Shown here one piece after another: positions 47,168 to 54,965 of a stretch of DNA of 64,000 nucleotides (the stretch's first letter is position 1; each line of letters begins with the position of its first letter). Origin of the DNA: Bradyrhizobium septentrionale (GTDB lineage Bacteria > Pseudomonadota > Alphaproteobacteria > Rhizobiales > Xanthobacteraceae); contig NZ_CP088285.1 in assembly GCF_011516645.4 (NCBI RefSeq), positions 6,280,501 to 6,344,500 on the forward strand. Direction: 5' to 3'. The position numbers were made by a program, and so were the translations under genes. Under the pieces are notes generated by a model, which ran no database searches, had not been told where the DNA came from, and was given only the letters and a program-made list of their open reading frames with translations.

Positions 47168-47389
47168 CTACGCCTGCTGCTTCAGCTTCTGCAGCGCGTC
47201 GAGCACGTCAGGCTCGAGGCCGGCGCCGCCGGCGTCGAGATGGGCGAAGATCTGCTTGCGCATCCGCGGGTCCCAGAACTTCCAGATGTGCTCGGAGATG
47301 CCCTGTACGGCGCGGTCGTGGCCCTGGCTGTGGAAGAACTTCCCGATCTGGTTCGCCATGTAGATCAGTTTTTCAGGCGACGACGACAT
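47168..47389 (-). CDS. fdsD: Formate dehydrogenase delta subunit FdsD
   Basis: The protein has 73 residues and begins MSSSPEKLIYMANQIGKFFHSQG, the conserved N-terminus of the small FdsD proteins needed for assembly of NAD-dependent, molybdenum-containing formate dehydrogenases; WKFWDPRMRKQIFAHLDAGG follows. The ATG at 47389 lies 7 bases after GGAG and overlaps the fdhD stop by 17 bases, so it is translated with fdhD. A longer upstream frame has no conserved content. Last gene of the formate dehydrogenase operon. Confidence 0.9.
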   Translation of the reverse strand: MSSSPEKLIYMANQIGKFFHSQGHDRAVQGISEHIWKFWDPRMRKQIFAHLDAGGAGLEPDVLDALQKLKQQA

Positions 47390-48209
47390 AAGCGGACTCC
47401 TTGCCGGCCACCGCGCCAGTGACGCGTTCCGGATGCGTAAAGATTTCAAATCCATCCGCACGCGCGATCGCGGCGAGCGTGATGCCGGCGGCGTCCGCCA
47501 TCCGCACCGCAAGCGCGGTCGGGGCCGATACCGCTGCGATCAGCGGCGCACCGATTGCAGCGGTCTTCTGCACCATTTCGACCGAGACACGGCTGGTCAG
47601 CAGCACCATGCCATCGCCGGCGACGACCTTGTCGCGGGCCAGCGCACCTGCGAGCTTGTCGAGCGCATTGTGACGGCCGACATCCTCGCGCAGCCCGACG
47701 ATGCCGCGCGCCGCGGTCCAGAACGCGGCGGCGTGTACGGCGCGGGTCTGGTGATTGATCTCCTGCAGCGGCGCGACCGCCGCCACCGCGGTCATGATCT
47801 CGCGCGGCGAGAAGACACGGCCTGCGGGGACGACTGCCGCCGGCCGAACGGCCTCGGCGATGGAATCGATGCCGCAGAGGCCACAGCCGGTTGGGCCCGC
47901 GATATTTCTGCGGCGCTGGGCGATCTGCGCGGCCTTGTCAGGCCTGAGCCACATCCGGAGCTCGATGCCCTCATCGAGCTCGACGATGTCGAGCGTCTCG
48001 ATCTCGTCGGCCGATTGCACGATGCCTTCGCTGAGGCTGAAGCCGACAGCGAAGTCGCCGAGGTCCTCGGGCGAGCCCATCATCACGGCGTAGGTGCCGC
48101 CATTATAGGTCAGCGCGAGCGGCGTCTCCTCCGGGATCAGGCGCGCGCCGTCGCTGAAGACGCCGTTGCGCCAGACCTTCCGGTTCGCCTGGTAGACGGG
48201 CTCGCGCAT
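47373..48209 (-). CDS. fdhD: Formate dehydrogenase sulfurtransferase FdhD
   Basis: FdhD transfers sulfur from a cysteine desulfurase to the molybdenum/bis-MGD cofactor of formate dehydrogenase, an essential activation step. The protein has 278 residues. The two working cysteines are C109 and C112 in TGCGLCGIDSI; FAVGFSLSEGI, GLREDVGRHNALDKLAG and TSRVSVEMVQKTA are family motifs. The start lies 2 bases from the fdsA stop (48212), indicating tight operon packing. Confidence 0.95.
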   Translation of the reverse strand: MREPVYQANRKVWRNGVFSDGARLIPEETPLALTYNGGTYAVMMGSPEDLGDFAVGFSLSEGIVQSADEIETLDIVELDEGIELRMWLRPDKAAQIAQRRRNIAGPTGCGLCGIDSIAEAVRPAAVVPAGRVFSPREIMTAVAAVAPLQEINHQTRAVHAAAFWTAARGIVGLREDVGRHNALDKLAGALARDKVVAGDGMVLLTSRVSVEMVQKTAAIGAPLIAAVSAPTALAVRMADAAGITLAAIARADGFEIFTHPERVTGAVAGKESAYVVVA

Positions 48210-48211
48210 CG

Positions 48212-51088
48212 CTACTCCGCGGCTTCCACCACCGGCGCGATGCGGCGGGAGTGGCGTGCCTGTTCGTCATAGGCCTTCTGCCAGTCGGACGGACCGTTCG
48301 ACGGCGAGATCTGCACGGCAGTGACCTTGTACTCCGGACAGTTGGTTGCCCAGTCGGAGAAGTCGGTCGTGATGACGTTGGCCTGGGTGTCCGGGTGGTG
48401 GAACGTGGTGTAGACCACGCCCGGCGCCACGCGGTCGGTGATCTCGGCGCGCAGCGTCGTTTCGCCGGCGCGGCTCGCCAGCCGCACCCAGTCGCCGTCG
48501 CGCACGCCGCGCAGCTCGGCATCGTGCGGATGGATCTCGAGGCGGTCCTCGGCGTGCCAGACCACGTTCTCGGTGCGCCGGGTCTGCGCGCCGACATTGT
48601 ACTGGCTGAGGATGCGGCCGGTGGTCAGCAGCAGCGGGTAGCGGGGGCCGGTGCGTTCGTCGGTCGCGACATATTCGGTGACGATGAACTTGCCCTTGCC
48701 GCGCACGAAGCCGCCGATATGCATGATCGGCGTGCCCTCAGGCGCCTTCTCGTTGCAGGGCCACTGCACCGAGCCGAGCTCGTCGAGCTTGGCGTAGGAG
48801 ACGCCGGTGAAGGTCGGCGTCAGCGCCGCGATCTCGTCCATGATCTCCGACGGATGGTTGTAGTGCATCTCGAAACCCATCGCCTTGGCGAGCAGGATCG
48901 TCACTTCCCAGTCGGCATAGCCGTTGCGCGGCGTCACCACCTTGCGGACCCGCTGGATGCGGCGCTCGGCATTGGTGAAGGTACCGTCCTTTTCCAGGAA
49001 GGTTGAGCCGGGCAGGAAGACGTGGGCGTAGTTCGCGGTCTCGTTCAGGAACAGATCATGGACGATCACGCATTCCATCGCCGACAGCGCCGCCACCACA
49101 TGCTTGGTGTTCGGATCCGATTGCAGGATGTCCTCCCCCTGCACATAGAGGCCCATGAAGCTGCCTTCGATCGCCGCGTCGAACATGTTGGGGATGCGCA
49201 GGCCCGGCTCCTTGTTGAGCTTGACGTTCCACATCGCCTCGAACTGCTCGCGCACGGCATCGCCCGAGATGTGGCGATAGCCCGGCAGCTCGTGCGGGAA
49301 CGAGCCCATGTCGCAGGAGCCCTGCACGTTATTCTGGCCGCGCAGCGGGTTCACGCCGACGCCGGGCCGGCCGATATTGCCGGTGACCATCGCGAGGTTG
49401 GCGATCGCGATCACCGTGGTCGAGCCCTGGCTGTGCTCGGTGACGCCGAGCCCGTAATAGATTGCGCCGTTGCCGCCGGTGGCGTAGATCCGCGCCGCCT
49501 CGCGCAGATCCTTGGGATCGACGCCGGTCATGATCGCGGTCGCTTCGGGGCTGTATTTCTCCTGGGCAACGAAGGCCGCCCATTCCTCGAACTCGCTCCA
49601 GTCGCAGCGCTCGCGCACGAAGCTCTCGTTGACGAGCCCTTCGGTGACGATGACGTGGGCGAGCGCCGTGACCACCGCGACGTTGGTGCCGGGCATCAGC
49701 GGCAGATGCAGCGCCTTCACGTGCGGCGATTCCACCATCTCGGTGCGGCGCGGATCGAGCACGATCAGCTTGGCGCCCTGGCGCAGCCGCTTCTTCAGCC
49801 GCGAGGCGAACACCGGGTGGGCGGAGGCCGGGTTGGCGCCGATGATCATCACGACGTCGGTGTCCTCCACCGAGTCGAAATCCTGCGTGCCGGCCGAGGT
49901 GCCGAAGGTTTGCGACAGGCCGTAGCCGGTCGGCGAATGGCAGACGCGGGCGCAGGTGTCGACATTGTTGTTGCCGAAGCCGCCGCGGATCAGCTTCTGC
50001 ACCAGATAGGTCTCTTCATTGGTGCAGCGTGACGAGGTGATGCCGCCGACCGAGTCGCGGCCGTATTTCTGCTGGATGCCCTTGAACTTCGCGGCGGCGA
50101 AGTTGAACGCCTCGTCCCACGACACTTCCTGCCAGGGATCCTCGATCCGTTCGCGGATCATCGGCTTCAGGATGCGCTCCTTATGGGTGGTGTAGCCCCA
50201 GGCGAAGCGGCCCTTGACGCAGGAATGGCCACGGTTGGCCTTGCCGTCCTTCCACGGCACCATGCGCACCACTTCCTCGCCGCGCATCTCGGCCTTGAAA
50301 GCGCAGCCGACGCCGCAATAGGCGCAGGTGGTGACCACCGAGTGTTCGGGCTGGCCGATCTCGATCACCGACTTCTCGGTCAGCGTCGCGGTCGGGCAGG
50401 CCTGCACGCAGGCGCCGCAGGACACGCATTCGGAGCCGAGGAAGCTCTCGCTCATGCCGGGCGAGACGCGGCTGTCGAAGCCGCGGCCGGAGATCGTCAG
50501 CGCGAAGGTGCCCTGCACCTCTTCGCAGGCGCGGACGCAGCGCGAGCAGACGATGCACTTGGAGGGATCGTAGGTGAAGTACGGATTGGATTCGTCCTTC
50601 GGCATCCAGTTGTCGTTTTCGCAGCCGTGCGACTTGGCGAAGACGTGGTTCTCACCCTCATAGCCGTAGCGCACGTCGCGCAGGCCGACCGCGCCCGCCA
50701 TGTCCTGCAATTCGCAGTCGCCGTTCGCGGCGCAGGTCAGGCAGTCCAGCGGATGGTCGGAGATGTAGAGCTCCATCACGCCCTTGCGCAGCTTCTTCAG
50801 CCGCTCGGTCTGGGTGTGCACGACGAGGCCGTTCATCGCGGGCGTGGTGCAGGAGGCCGGCGTGCCGGCGCGTCCTTCGATCTCGATCAGGCAGAGCCGG
50901 CAGGAGCCGAACGCGTCCACCATGTCGGTCGCGCAGAGCTTTGGAATCTGGGTGCCGGCTTCCATCGCCGCGCGCATGATCGAGGTGCCCTCAGGCACCG
51001 TGACCTGATTGCCGTCGATGGTCAGCGTGACCATCGTCTCGGATTTGGATTTTGGCGTACCGAAATCGGTTTCCTGGATCAGCGACAT
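48212..51088 (-). CDS. fdsA: NAD-dependent formate dehydrogenase alpha subunit
   Basis: Catalytic subunit oxidising formate to CO2. The protein has 958 residues: an N-terminal [2Fe-2S] ferredoxin-like and NuoG-type His-Cys [4Fe-4S] region (cysteines 52, 63, 66, 80; HPLDCLTCAANGDC), two ferredoxin [4Fe-4S] sets (CIVCSRCVRAC, CVSCGACVQAC), a further [4Fe-4S] site CAYCGVGC at 255-261, and the bis-MGD domain. The Mo ligand is C383 in ARVCHSPTG, so the enzyme uses cysteine rather than selenocysteine. AAGGAG lies 6 bases before the ATG. Lies 13 bases after fdsB. Confidence 0.96.
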   Translation of the reverse strand: MSLIQETDFGTPKSKSETMVTLTIDGNQVTVPEGTSIMRAAMEAGTQIPKLCATDMVDAFGSCRLCLIEIEGRAGTPASCTTPAMNGLVVHTQTERLKKLRKGVMELYISDHPLDCLTCAANGDCELQDMAGAVGLRDVRYGYEGENHVFAKSHGCENDNWMPKDESNPYFTYDPSKCIVCSRCVRACEEVQGTFALTISGRGFDSRVSPGMSESFLGSECVSCGACVQACPTATLTEKSVIEIGQPEHSVVTTCAYCGVGCAFKAEMRGEEVVRMVPWKDGKANRGHSCVKGRFAWGYTTHKERILKPMIRERIEDPWQEVSWDEAFNFAAAKFKGIQQKYGRDSVGGITSSRCTNEETYLVQKLIRGGFGNNNVDTCARVCHSPTGYGLSQTFGTSAGTQDFDSVEDTDVVMIIGANPASAHPVFASRLKKRLRQGAKLIVLDPRRTEMVESPHVKALHLPLMPGTNVAVVTALAHVIVTEGLVNESFVRERCDWSEFEEWAAFVAQEKYSPEATAIMTGVDPKDLREAARIYATGGNGAIYYGLGVTEHSQGSTTVIAIANLAMVTGNIGRPGVGVNPLRGQNNVQGSCDMGSFPHELPGYRHISGDAVREQFEAMWNVKLNKEPGLRIPNMFDAAIEGSFMGLYVQGEDILQSDPNTKHVVAALSAMECVIVHDLFLNETANYAHVFLPGSTFLEKDGTFTNAERRIQRVRKVVTPRNGYADWEVTILLAKAMGFEMHYNHPSEIMDEIAALTPTFTGVSYAKLDELGSVQWPCNEKAPEGTPIMHIGGFVRGKGKFIVTEYVATDERTGPRYPLLLTTGRILSQYNVGAQTRRTENVVWHAEDRLEIHPHDAELRGVRDGDWVRLASRAGETTLRAEITDRVAPGVVYTTFHHPDTQANVITTDFSDWATNCPEYKVTAVQISPSNGPSDWQKAYDEQARHSRRIAPVVEAAE

Positions 51089-51101
51089 CGTGATCTCCTT
51101 G

Positions 51102-52670
51102 CTATTCCGCGGCCTGCAGCCGGGCCGGTGCGGGACCTAAATCTCCGCCAAAATTTTCCCGGAAGTGTTTCAATGCGCTCAGCACGGGGTAGGGCGTGAA
51201 GCCGCCGAGTGCGCAGAGCGAGCCGAATTTCATGGTGTTGCAGAGGTCTTCGACCACCGCGAGGTTCTCTGCGACGCGGTCGCCGTTGATGATCTTGTTG
51301 ATGGTCTCGACGCCGCGCGTCGAGCCGATCCGGCACGGCGTGCACTTGCCGCAGGATTCGACCGCGCAAAATTCCATGGCGAAGCGCGCCTGCTTCGCCA
51401 TGTCGACACTGTCGTCGAACACCACGATGCCGCCATGGCCGATCAGGCCGTCGCGCGCCGCAAATGCCTCATAGTCGAACGGCGTGTCGAACAGCGCGCG
51501 GGGGAAGTAGGCGCCGAGCGGACCGCCGACCTGCACCGCGCGCACCTCGCGTCCGGTGAATGTGCCGCCGCCGATCTCGTCGACGAGCTCGCCGAGCGTG
51601 ACGCCGAACGCGGTCTCGAACAGCCCGCCATATCTGATGTTGCCGGCGAGCTGGATCGGCATCGTGCCGCGCGAGCGGCCCATGCCGAAATCGGCGTAAG
51701 CCTTGGCGCCGTTGTCGAGGATGAAGGGGATCGCCGCGAACGACAGCACGTTGTTGATCACGCTCGGGCGGCCGAACAGGCCCTTGTGCGCGGGCAGCGG
51801 CGGCTTCGCCCGCACGATGCCGCGGCGGCCCTCGAGGCTTTCCAGGAGCGAGGTCTCCTCGCCACAGACATAGGCGCCTGCGCCGACCCGCACCTCGAGA
51901 TCGAACTCATGCGCCGAGCCGCCGATTCGCTTGCCGAGCAAGCCGGCGCGCCGGGCGGCTGCGATCGCCGCGTTCATCGCCGCGACCGCATGCGGATATT
52001 CCGAGCGGATGTAGATGTAGCCCTTGGTGGCGCCGACCGTTATGCCCGCGATCGTCATGCCCTCGATCACGACGAAGGGGTCGCCTTCCATGATCATGCG
52101 GTCGGCGAAGGTGCCGCTGTCGCCTTCGTCGGCGTTGCAGACGATGTATTTGCGGTCGGCGCTGGCCTGCGCCACCGTCTTCCATTTGATGCCGGTGGGG
52201 AAGCCGGCGCCGCCGCGGCCGCGCAAGCCTGAGGTGGTGACGTCGGCCAGGATCTGGTCGGAGGTCAGCGTCAGCGCCCGCTCCAGGCCCTTGTAGCCGC
52301 CATGGGCGCGGTAGTCGTCGACCGAGCGCGGATCGACCACGCCGCAGCGCACGAAGGTCAGGCGGGTCTGGCGCTTCAGCCAGGGGATCTCGTCTGTGAC
52401 ACCGAGCCGCAGGGCATGCTGGCCGTTGCCGGCCATCGCATCGAGCAGGGCAGGGACGTCAGACGTGGTCACGGGGCCGAACGCGACGCGGCCCTGGGCG
52501 GTCGCAAGCTCGACCATCGGCTCCAGCCAGCACAGCCCGCGCGAGCCGGTCCTGACGATCTCGACCGCGGCGCCACGCGCGGTGGCAGCCTGCTCGAAGG
52601 CGAGCGCGACATCGTCGGCGCCGACGGCGACGGCCGCTGCATCGCGGGGGATGTAGATCCGCATCGTCAT
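51102..52670 (-). CDS. fdsB: Formate dehydrogenase beta subunit (NADH/FMN subunit)
   Basis: FdsB carries FMN and a [4Fe-4S] cluster and passes electrons from FdsA to NAD+. The protein has 522 residues. An N-terminal thioredoxin-like [2Fe-2S]-type domain (about 1-120) is followed by a NuoF domain: GRGGAGFPTGIKW and NADEGDSGTFADR for FMN and NADH, YVCGEETSLLESLEGRRG, and ESCGKCTPCRIGS for the cluster. The start overlaps the fdsG stop by 4 bases (ATGA), so both are translationally coupled. Confidence 0.96.
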   Translation of the reverse strand: MTMRIYIPRDAAAVAVGADDVALAFEQAATARGAAVEIVRTGSRGLCWLEPMVELATAQGRVAFGPVTTSDVPALLDAMAGNGQHALRLGVTDEIPWLKRQTRLTFVRCGVVDPRSVDDYRAHGGYKGLERALTLTSDQILADVTTSGLRGRGGAGFPTGIKWKTVAQASADRKYIVCNADEGDSGTFADRMIMEGDPFVVIEGMTIAGITVGATKGYIYIRSEYPHAVAAMNAAIAAARRAGLLGKRIGGSAHEFDLEVRVGAGAYVCGEETSLLESLEGRRGIVRAKPPLPAHKGLFGRPSVINNVLSFAAIPFILDNGAKAYADFGMGRSRGTMPIQLAGNIRYGGLFETAFGVTLGELVDEIGGGTFTGREVRAVQVGGPLGAYFPRALFDTPFDYEAFAARDGLIGHGGIVVFDDSVDMAKQARFAMEFCAVESCGKCTPCRIGSTRGVETINKIINGDRVAENLAVVEDLCNTMKFGSLCALGGFTPYPVLSALKHFRENFGGDLGPAPARLQAAE

Positions 52671-53143
52671 CGCTGTGCCTCCGCGACCAGCGCGTCGATT
52701 CGTGCCTCATCGAGCCGGCCGACCACGCGGCCATCCAGCATCGCCGACGGCGCGGTGGCGCACAGCCCGAGGCAGTAGATCGGCTCCAGCGTCACGCGTT
52801 CATCGGCCGTGGTATGTCCCAGCGAAACGCCGAGCTTGGCCTCCGCACGCGCCGCCAACGCATCGCCGCCGGCAGCCTGGCAGGCCTCGGCGCGGCACAG
52901 CTTGAGGACGTGGCGTCCGGCCGGTTGCTTGCGGAAGTCGTGGTAGAAGGTGAACACGCCGTGCACCTCGGCGCGGGACAGGTTGAGCGCCTCGGCGACC
53001 ATCGGGATCGCCGGCTCCGGCACGTAGCCGAACGCCTCCTGCAGCGCATGCAGGATCACCAGCGTGGCGCCTTCAAGCCCGGCATGTTCGGCGATGATGT
53101 CAGCGCCGCGCGCCGCGTCCCAGGGTTCGTATCGCACCGTCAT
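52667..53143 (-). CDS. fdsG: Formate dehydrogenase gamma subunit (NuoE-like)
   Basis: A 158-residue [2Fe-2S] subunit of the thioredoxin-like NuoE type that completes the diaphorase unit. ARAEVHGVFTFYHDFR-type sequence, the first cysteine pair LCRAEACQAAGG and the second YCLGLCATAPSAMLDG are the cluster ligands. It is the first gene of the operon fdsG-fdsB-fdsA-fdhD-fdsD, all on the - strand with overlaps or gaps of 13 bases or fewer. The promoter lies in the 246-base region shared with the LysR-type gene. Confidence 0.95.
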   Translation of the reverse strand: MTVRYEPWDAARGADIIAEHAGLEGATLVILHALQEAFGYVPEPAIPMVAEALNLSRAEVHGVFTFYHDFRKQPAGRHVLKLCRAEACQAAGGDALAARAEAKLGVSLGHTTADERVTLEPIYCLGLCATAPSAMLDGRVVGRLDEARIDALVAEAQR

Positions 53144-53227
53144 TCGCGCATCTCACGATCCAGTTTTTTGCTTTGCACATCTGCATTGGAATCCTTCGAA
53201 ACATCAATAAAGCTGTCTCATGCGGCG

Positions 53228-53259
53228 ATTGCGAAACGCGATTAATAGCGTTGCGCAAT
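53228..53259. promoter_or_regulatory. Probable LysR-type operator between fdsG and its regulator
   Basis: ATTGCGAAACGC (53228-53239) and GCGTTGCGCAAT (53248-53259) form an inverted repeat with 11 of 12 positions paired around an 8-base AT-rich spacer. It lies 85 bases upstream of fdsG and 130 bases upstream of the divergent regulator gene, the usual place for a LysR-family recognition site. Confidence 0.65.
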
Positions 53260-53389
53260 CGGACCATTTAGGATCGCAATAATGGTCTGGAATCACGCAC
53301 TTCCGTCGCGTATTGGGATTGGGGATCGCGCCGCGGTCGTGGTACGTGTGACAGTGTTGGGACACCGTTTTTCCGATGGGGTTTGATCC

Positions 53390-54286
53390 TTGATCGACAA
53401 GCTGGAACTTCTGTTGGCGCTGGCCAAGGAGCGGCATTTTGGCCGGGCCGCGGAGGCCTGCGGCGTCACTCAGCCGACCATGTCGACCAGCCTCAAGCAG
53501 CTCGAGGAGATCCTCGGCGTGATGCTGGTGCAGCGCGGCTCCCGCTTCCAGGGCTTCACGCCGGAAGGGGAGCGGACGCTCGACTGGGCCCGGCGCATCG
53601 TCGGCGATACGCGGGCGATGAAGCAGGAGATCAACAGCCTCAAGGACAAGCTGTCGGGCGAGATCCGGATCGCGGCGATCCCGACCGTGCTCGGCATGGT
53701 GGCCGCGCTCACCACGCCGTTCCGGGCGCGTCATCCCGATGTGCGCTTCCGCATCCAGTCCTGCACGTCGGCCGACGTGCTCGGCCTCTTGGAAAATCTC
53801 GAGGTCGACGCCGGGCTGACCTATATCGAGAACGAGCCGATCGGCAAGGTCCGCACCATCCCGCTCTACAACGAGAGCTACCGGCTGCTGACGGCGCCCG
53901 ACGCGATGTTCGGCGACCGCAAACAGGTGACGTGGAAGGAAGTCGGCACCGTGCCGCTCTGCCTGCTGACGCCCGACATGCAGAACCGCCGCATCATCGA
54001 CCGTGCGCTGACCTCGGTCGGCGCGGAGGCGACGCCGACGCTGACCTCGAATTCGCTGCTGGTGCTGTACACCCATGTGAAGACCGGCCGCTGGGCCAGC
54101 GTGATGCCGGCCAAGCTCGCCGAGACGCTCGGTCTTGCCGATGCCGTGCGCAGCATTCCGATCGTCGATCCGGTCGTGGACTACAGCATCGGCATGGTGA
54201 TCCCGCAGCGCGATCCGATGACGCCGCTGATCGCGGCCCTGGTGCAGGTTGCGCGTGAGGTCGCGCCGACGCTGGAGCCGTCGTAG
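53390..54286 (+). CDS. LysR-family regulator of formate dehydrogenase
   Basis: The protein has 298 residues. The N-terminal winged helix-turn-helix is LLLALAKERHFGRAAEACGVTQPTMSTSLKQLEE, followed by the helical linker and a periplasmic-binding-protein-like effector domain (about 90-290) with VDAGLTYIENEP. It is divergent from fdsG, the standard arrangement for FdsR, which controls this operon in response to formate in other bacteria; the effector here is inferred. The TTG at 53390 starts just before the DNA-binding domain. Ends 48 bases from the convergent folB stop. Confidence 0.92.
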   Translation: MIDKLELLLALAKERHFGRAAEACGVTQPTMSTSLKQLEEILGVMLVQRGSRFQGFTPEGERTLDWARRIVGDTRAMKQEINSLKDKLSGEIRIAAIPTVLGMVAALTTPFRARHPDVRFRIQSCTSADVLGLLENLEVDAGLTYIENEPIGKVRTIPLYNESYRLLTAPDAMFGDRKQVTWKEVGTVPLCLLTPDMQNRRIIDRALTSVGAEATPTLTSNSLLVLYTHVKTGRWASVMPAKLAETLGLADAVRSIPIVDPVVDYSIGMVIPQRDPMTPLIAALVQVAREVAPTLEPS

Positions 54287-54334
54287 CGTCGCGCGGCCGT
54301 CGAACCTCGCTCCCGCAGGCCGGGAGGTCCGTCA

Positions 54335-54742
54335 TCAGGCGGTGACCATGCGCGTGTTGTCAGGTTCGATTTCCAGATCGACCCGGCCGAGGCTGATCTG
54401 GATGCCGACGCGCTCGATGGTGTGGGCAATTGGCGGGCTCGATTTCGCCACGGCGACCGTCGCGGTTTCCATCAGCGCGAAGCGCCGCAGCAGGCCGGCC
54501 GCGATGGTCTCGCCGAGCGCTTCAAGGGTCTGGAATTTGCGCGAGGACGCGATGCGCACGGCTTCGTCCACCACGGCGTCATATCTGACGGAGCAATCCA
54601 GATCATCGCTGCGATGGGTCCGTACCTCGCGCAGCGTTGCCGAAATATCGAACGTGAATCTCTGGCCGAGCGACCGTTCCTCCTCGAACAGGCCGTGATA
54701 GCCATATGTTGTGAGGCCGGTGATCGTGATCGACGTGCGCAT
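54335..54742 (-). CDS. folB: Dihydroneopterin aldolase
   Basis: FolB cleaves 7,8-dihydroneopterin to 6-hydroxymethyl-dihydropterin and glycolaldehyde in folate synthesis. The protein has 135 residues, slightly over the usual 120. TGLTTYGYHGLFEEERSLGQRF holds the pterin-binding start and glutamate, DCSVRYDAVVDEAV the central motif, FQTLEALGETIA the next helix, and AVAKSSPPI the catalytic lysine. AGGAG lies 6 bases before the ATG at 54742, which is preferred over the longer frame to 54835. Confidence 0.85.
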   Translation of the reverse strand: MRTSITITGLTTYGYHGLFEEERSLGQRFTFDISATLREVRTHRSDDLDCSVRYDAVVDEAVRIASSRKFQTLEALGETIAAGLLRRFALMETATVAVAKSSPPIAHTIERVGIQISLGRVDLEIEPDNTRMVTA

Positions 54743-54965
54743 GGGCAGCTCCTGCAGGAAGCGATTGATCGGGATGTCCCGATTGCCCAGGCGAACGGCA
54801 GGTTGCTCCGCGCTTCCCGATGGTGCTCCATCCAAGGTCGCCAGTCGCGCGAGAGGGTAGCTGAATAGCAGCTTTCGACCGCGCCAACAATCGCGATCCG
54901 CGAAGCTCCGTCATGCATTGGCGGCATCGTTTGCGCTGCAGCCGCCCACGCCGCCGGGATTTGCC

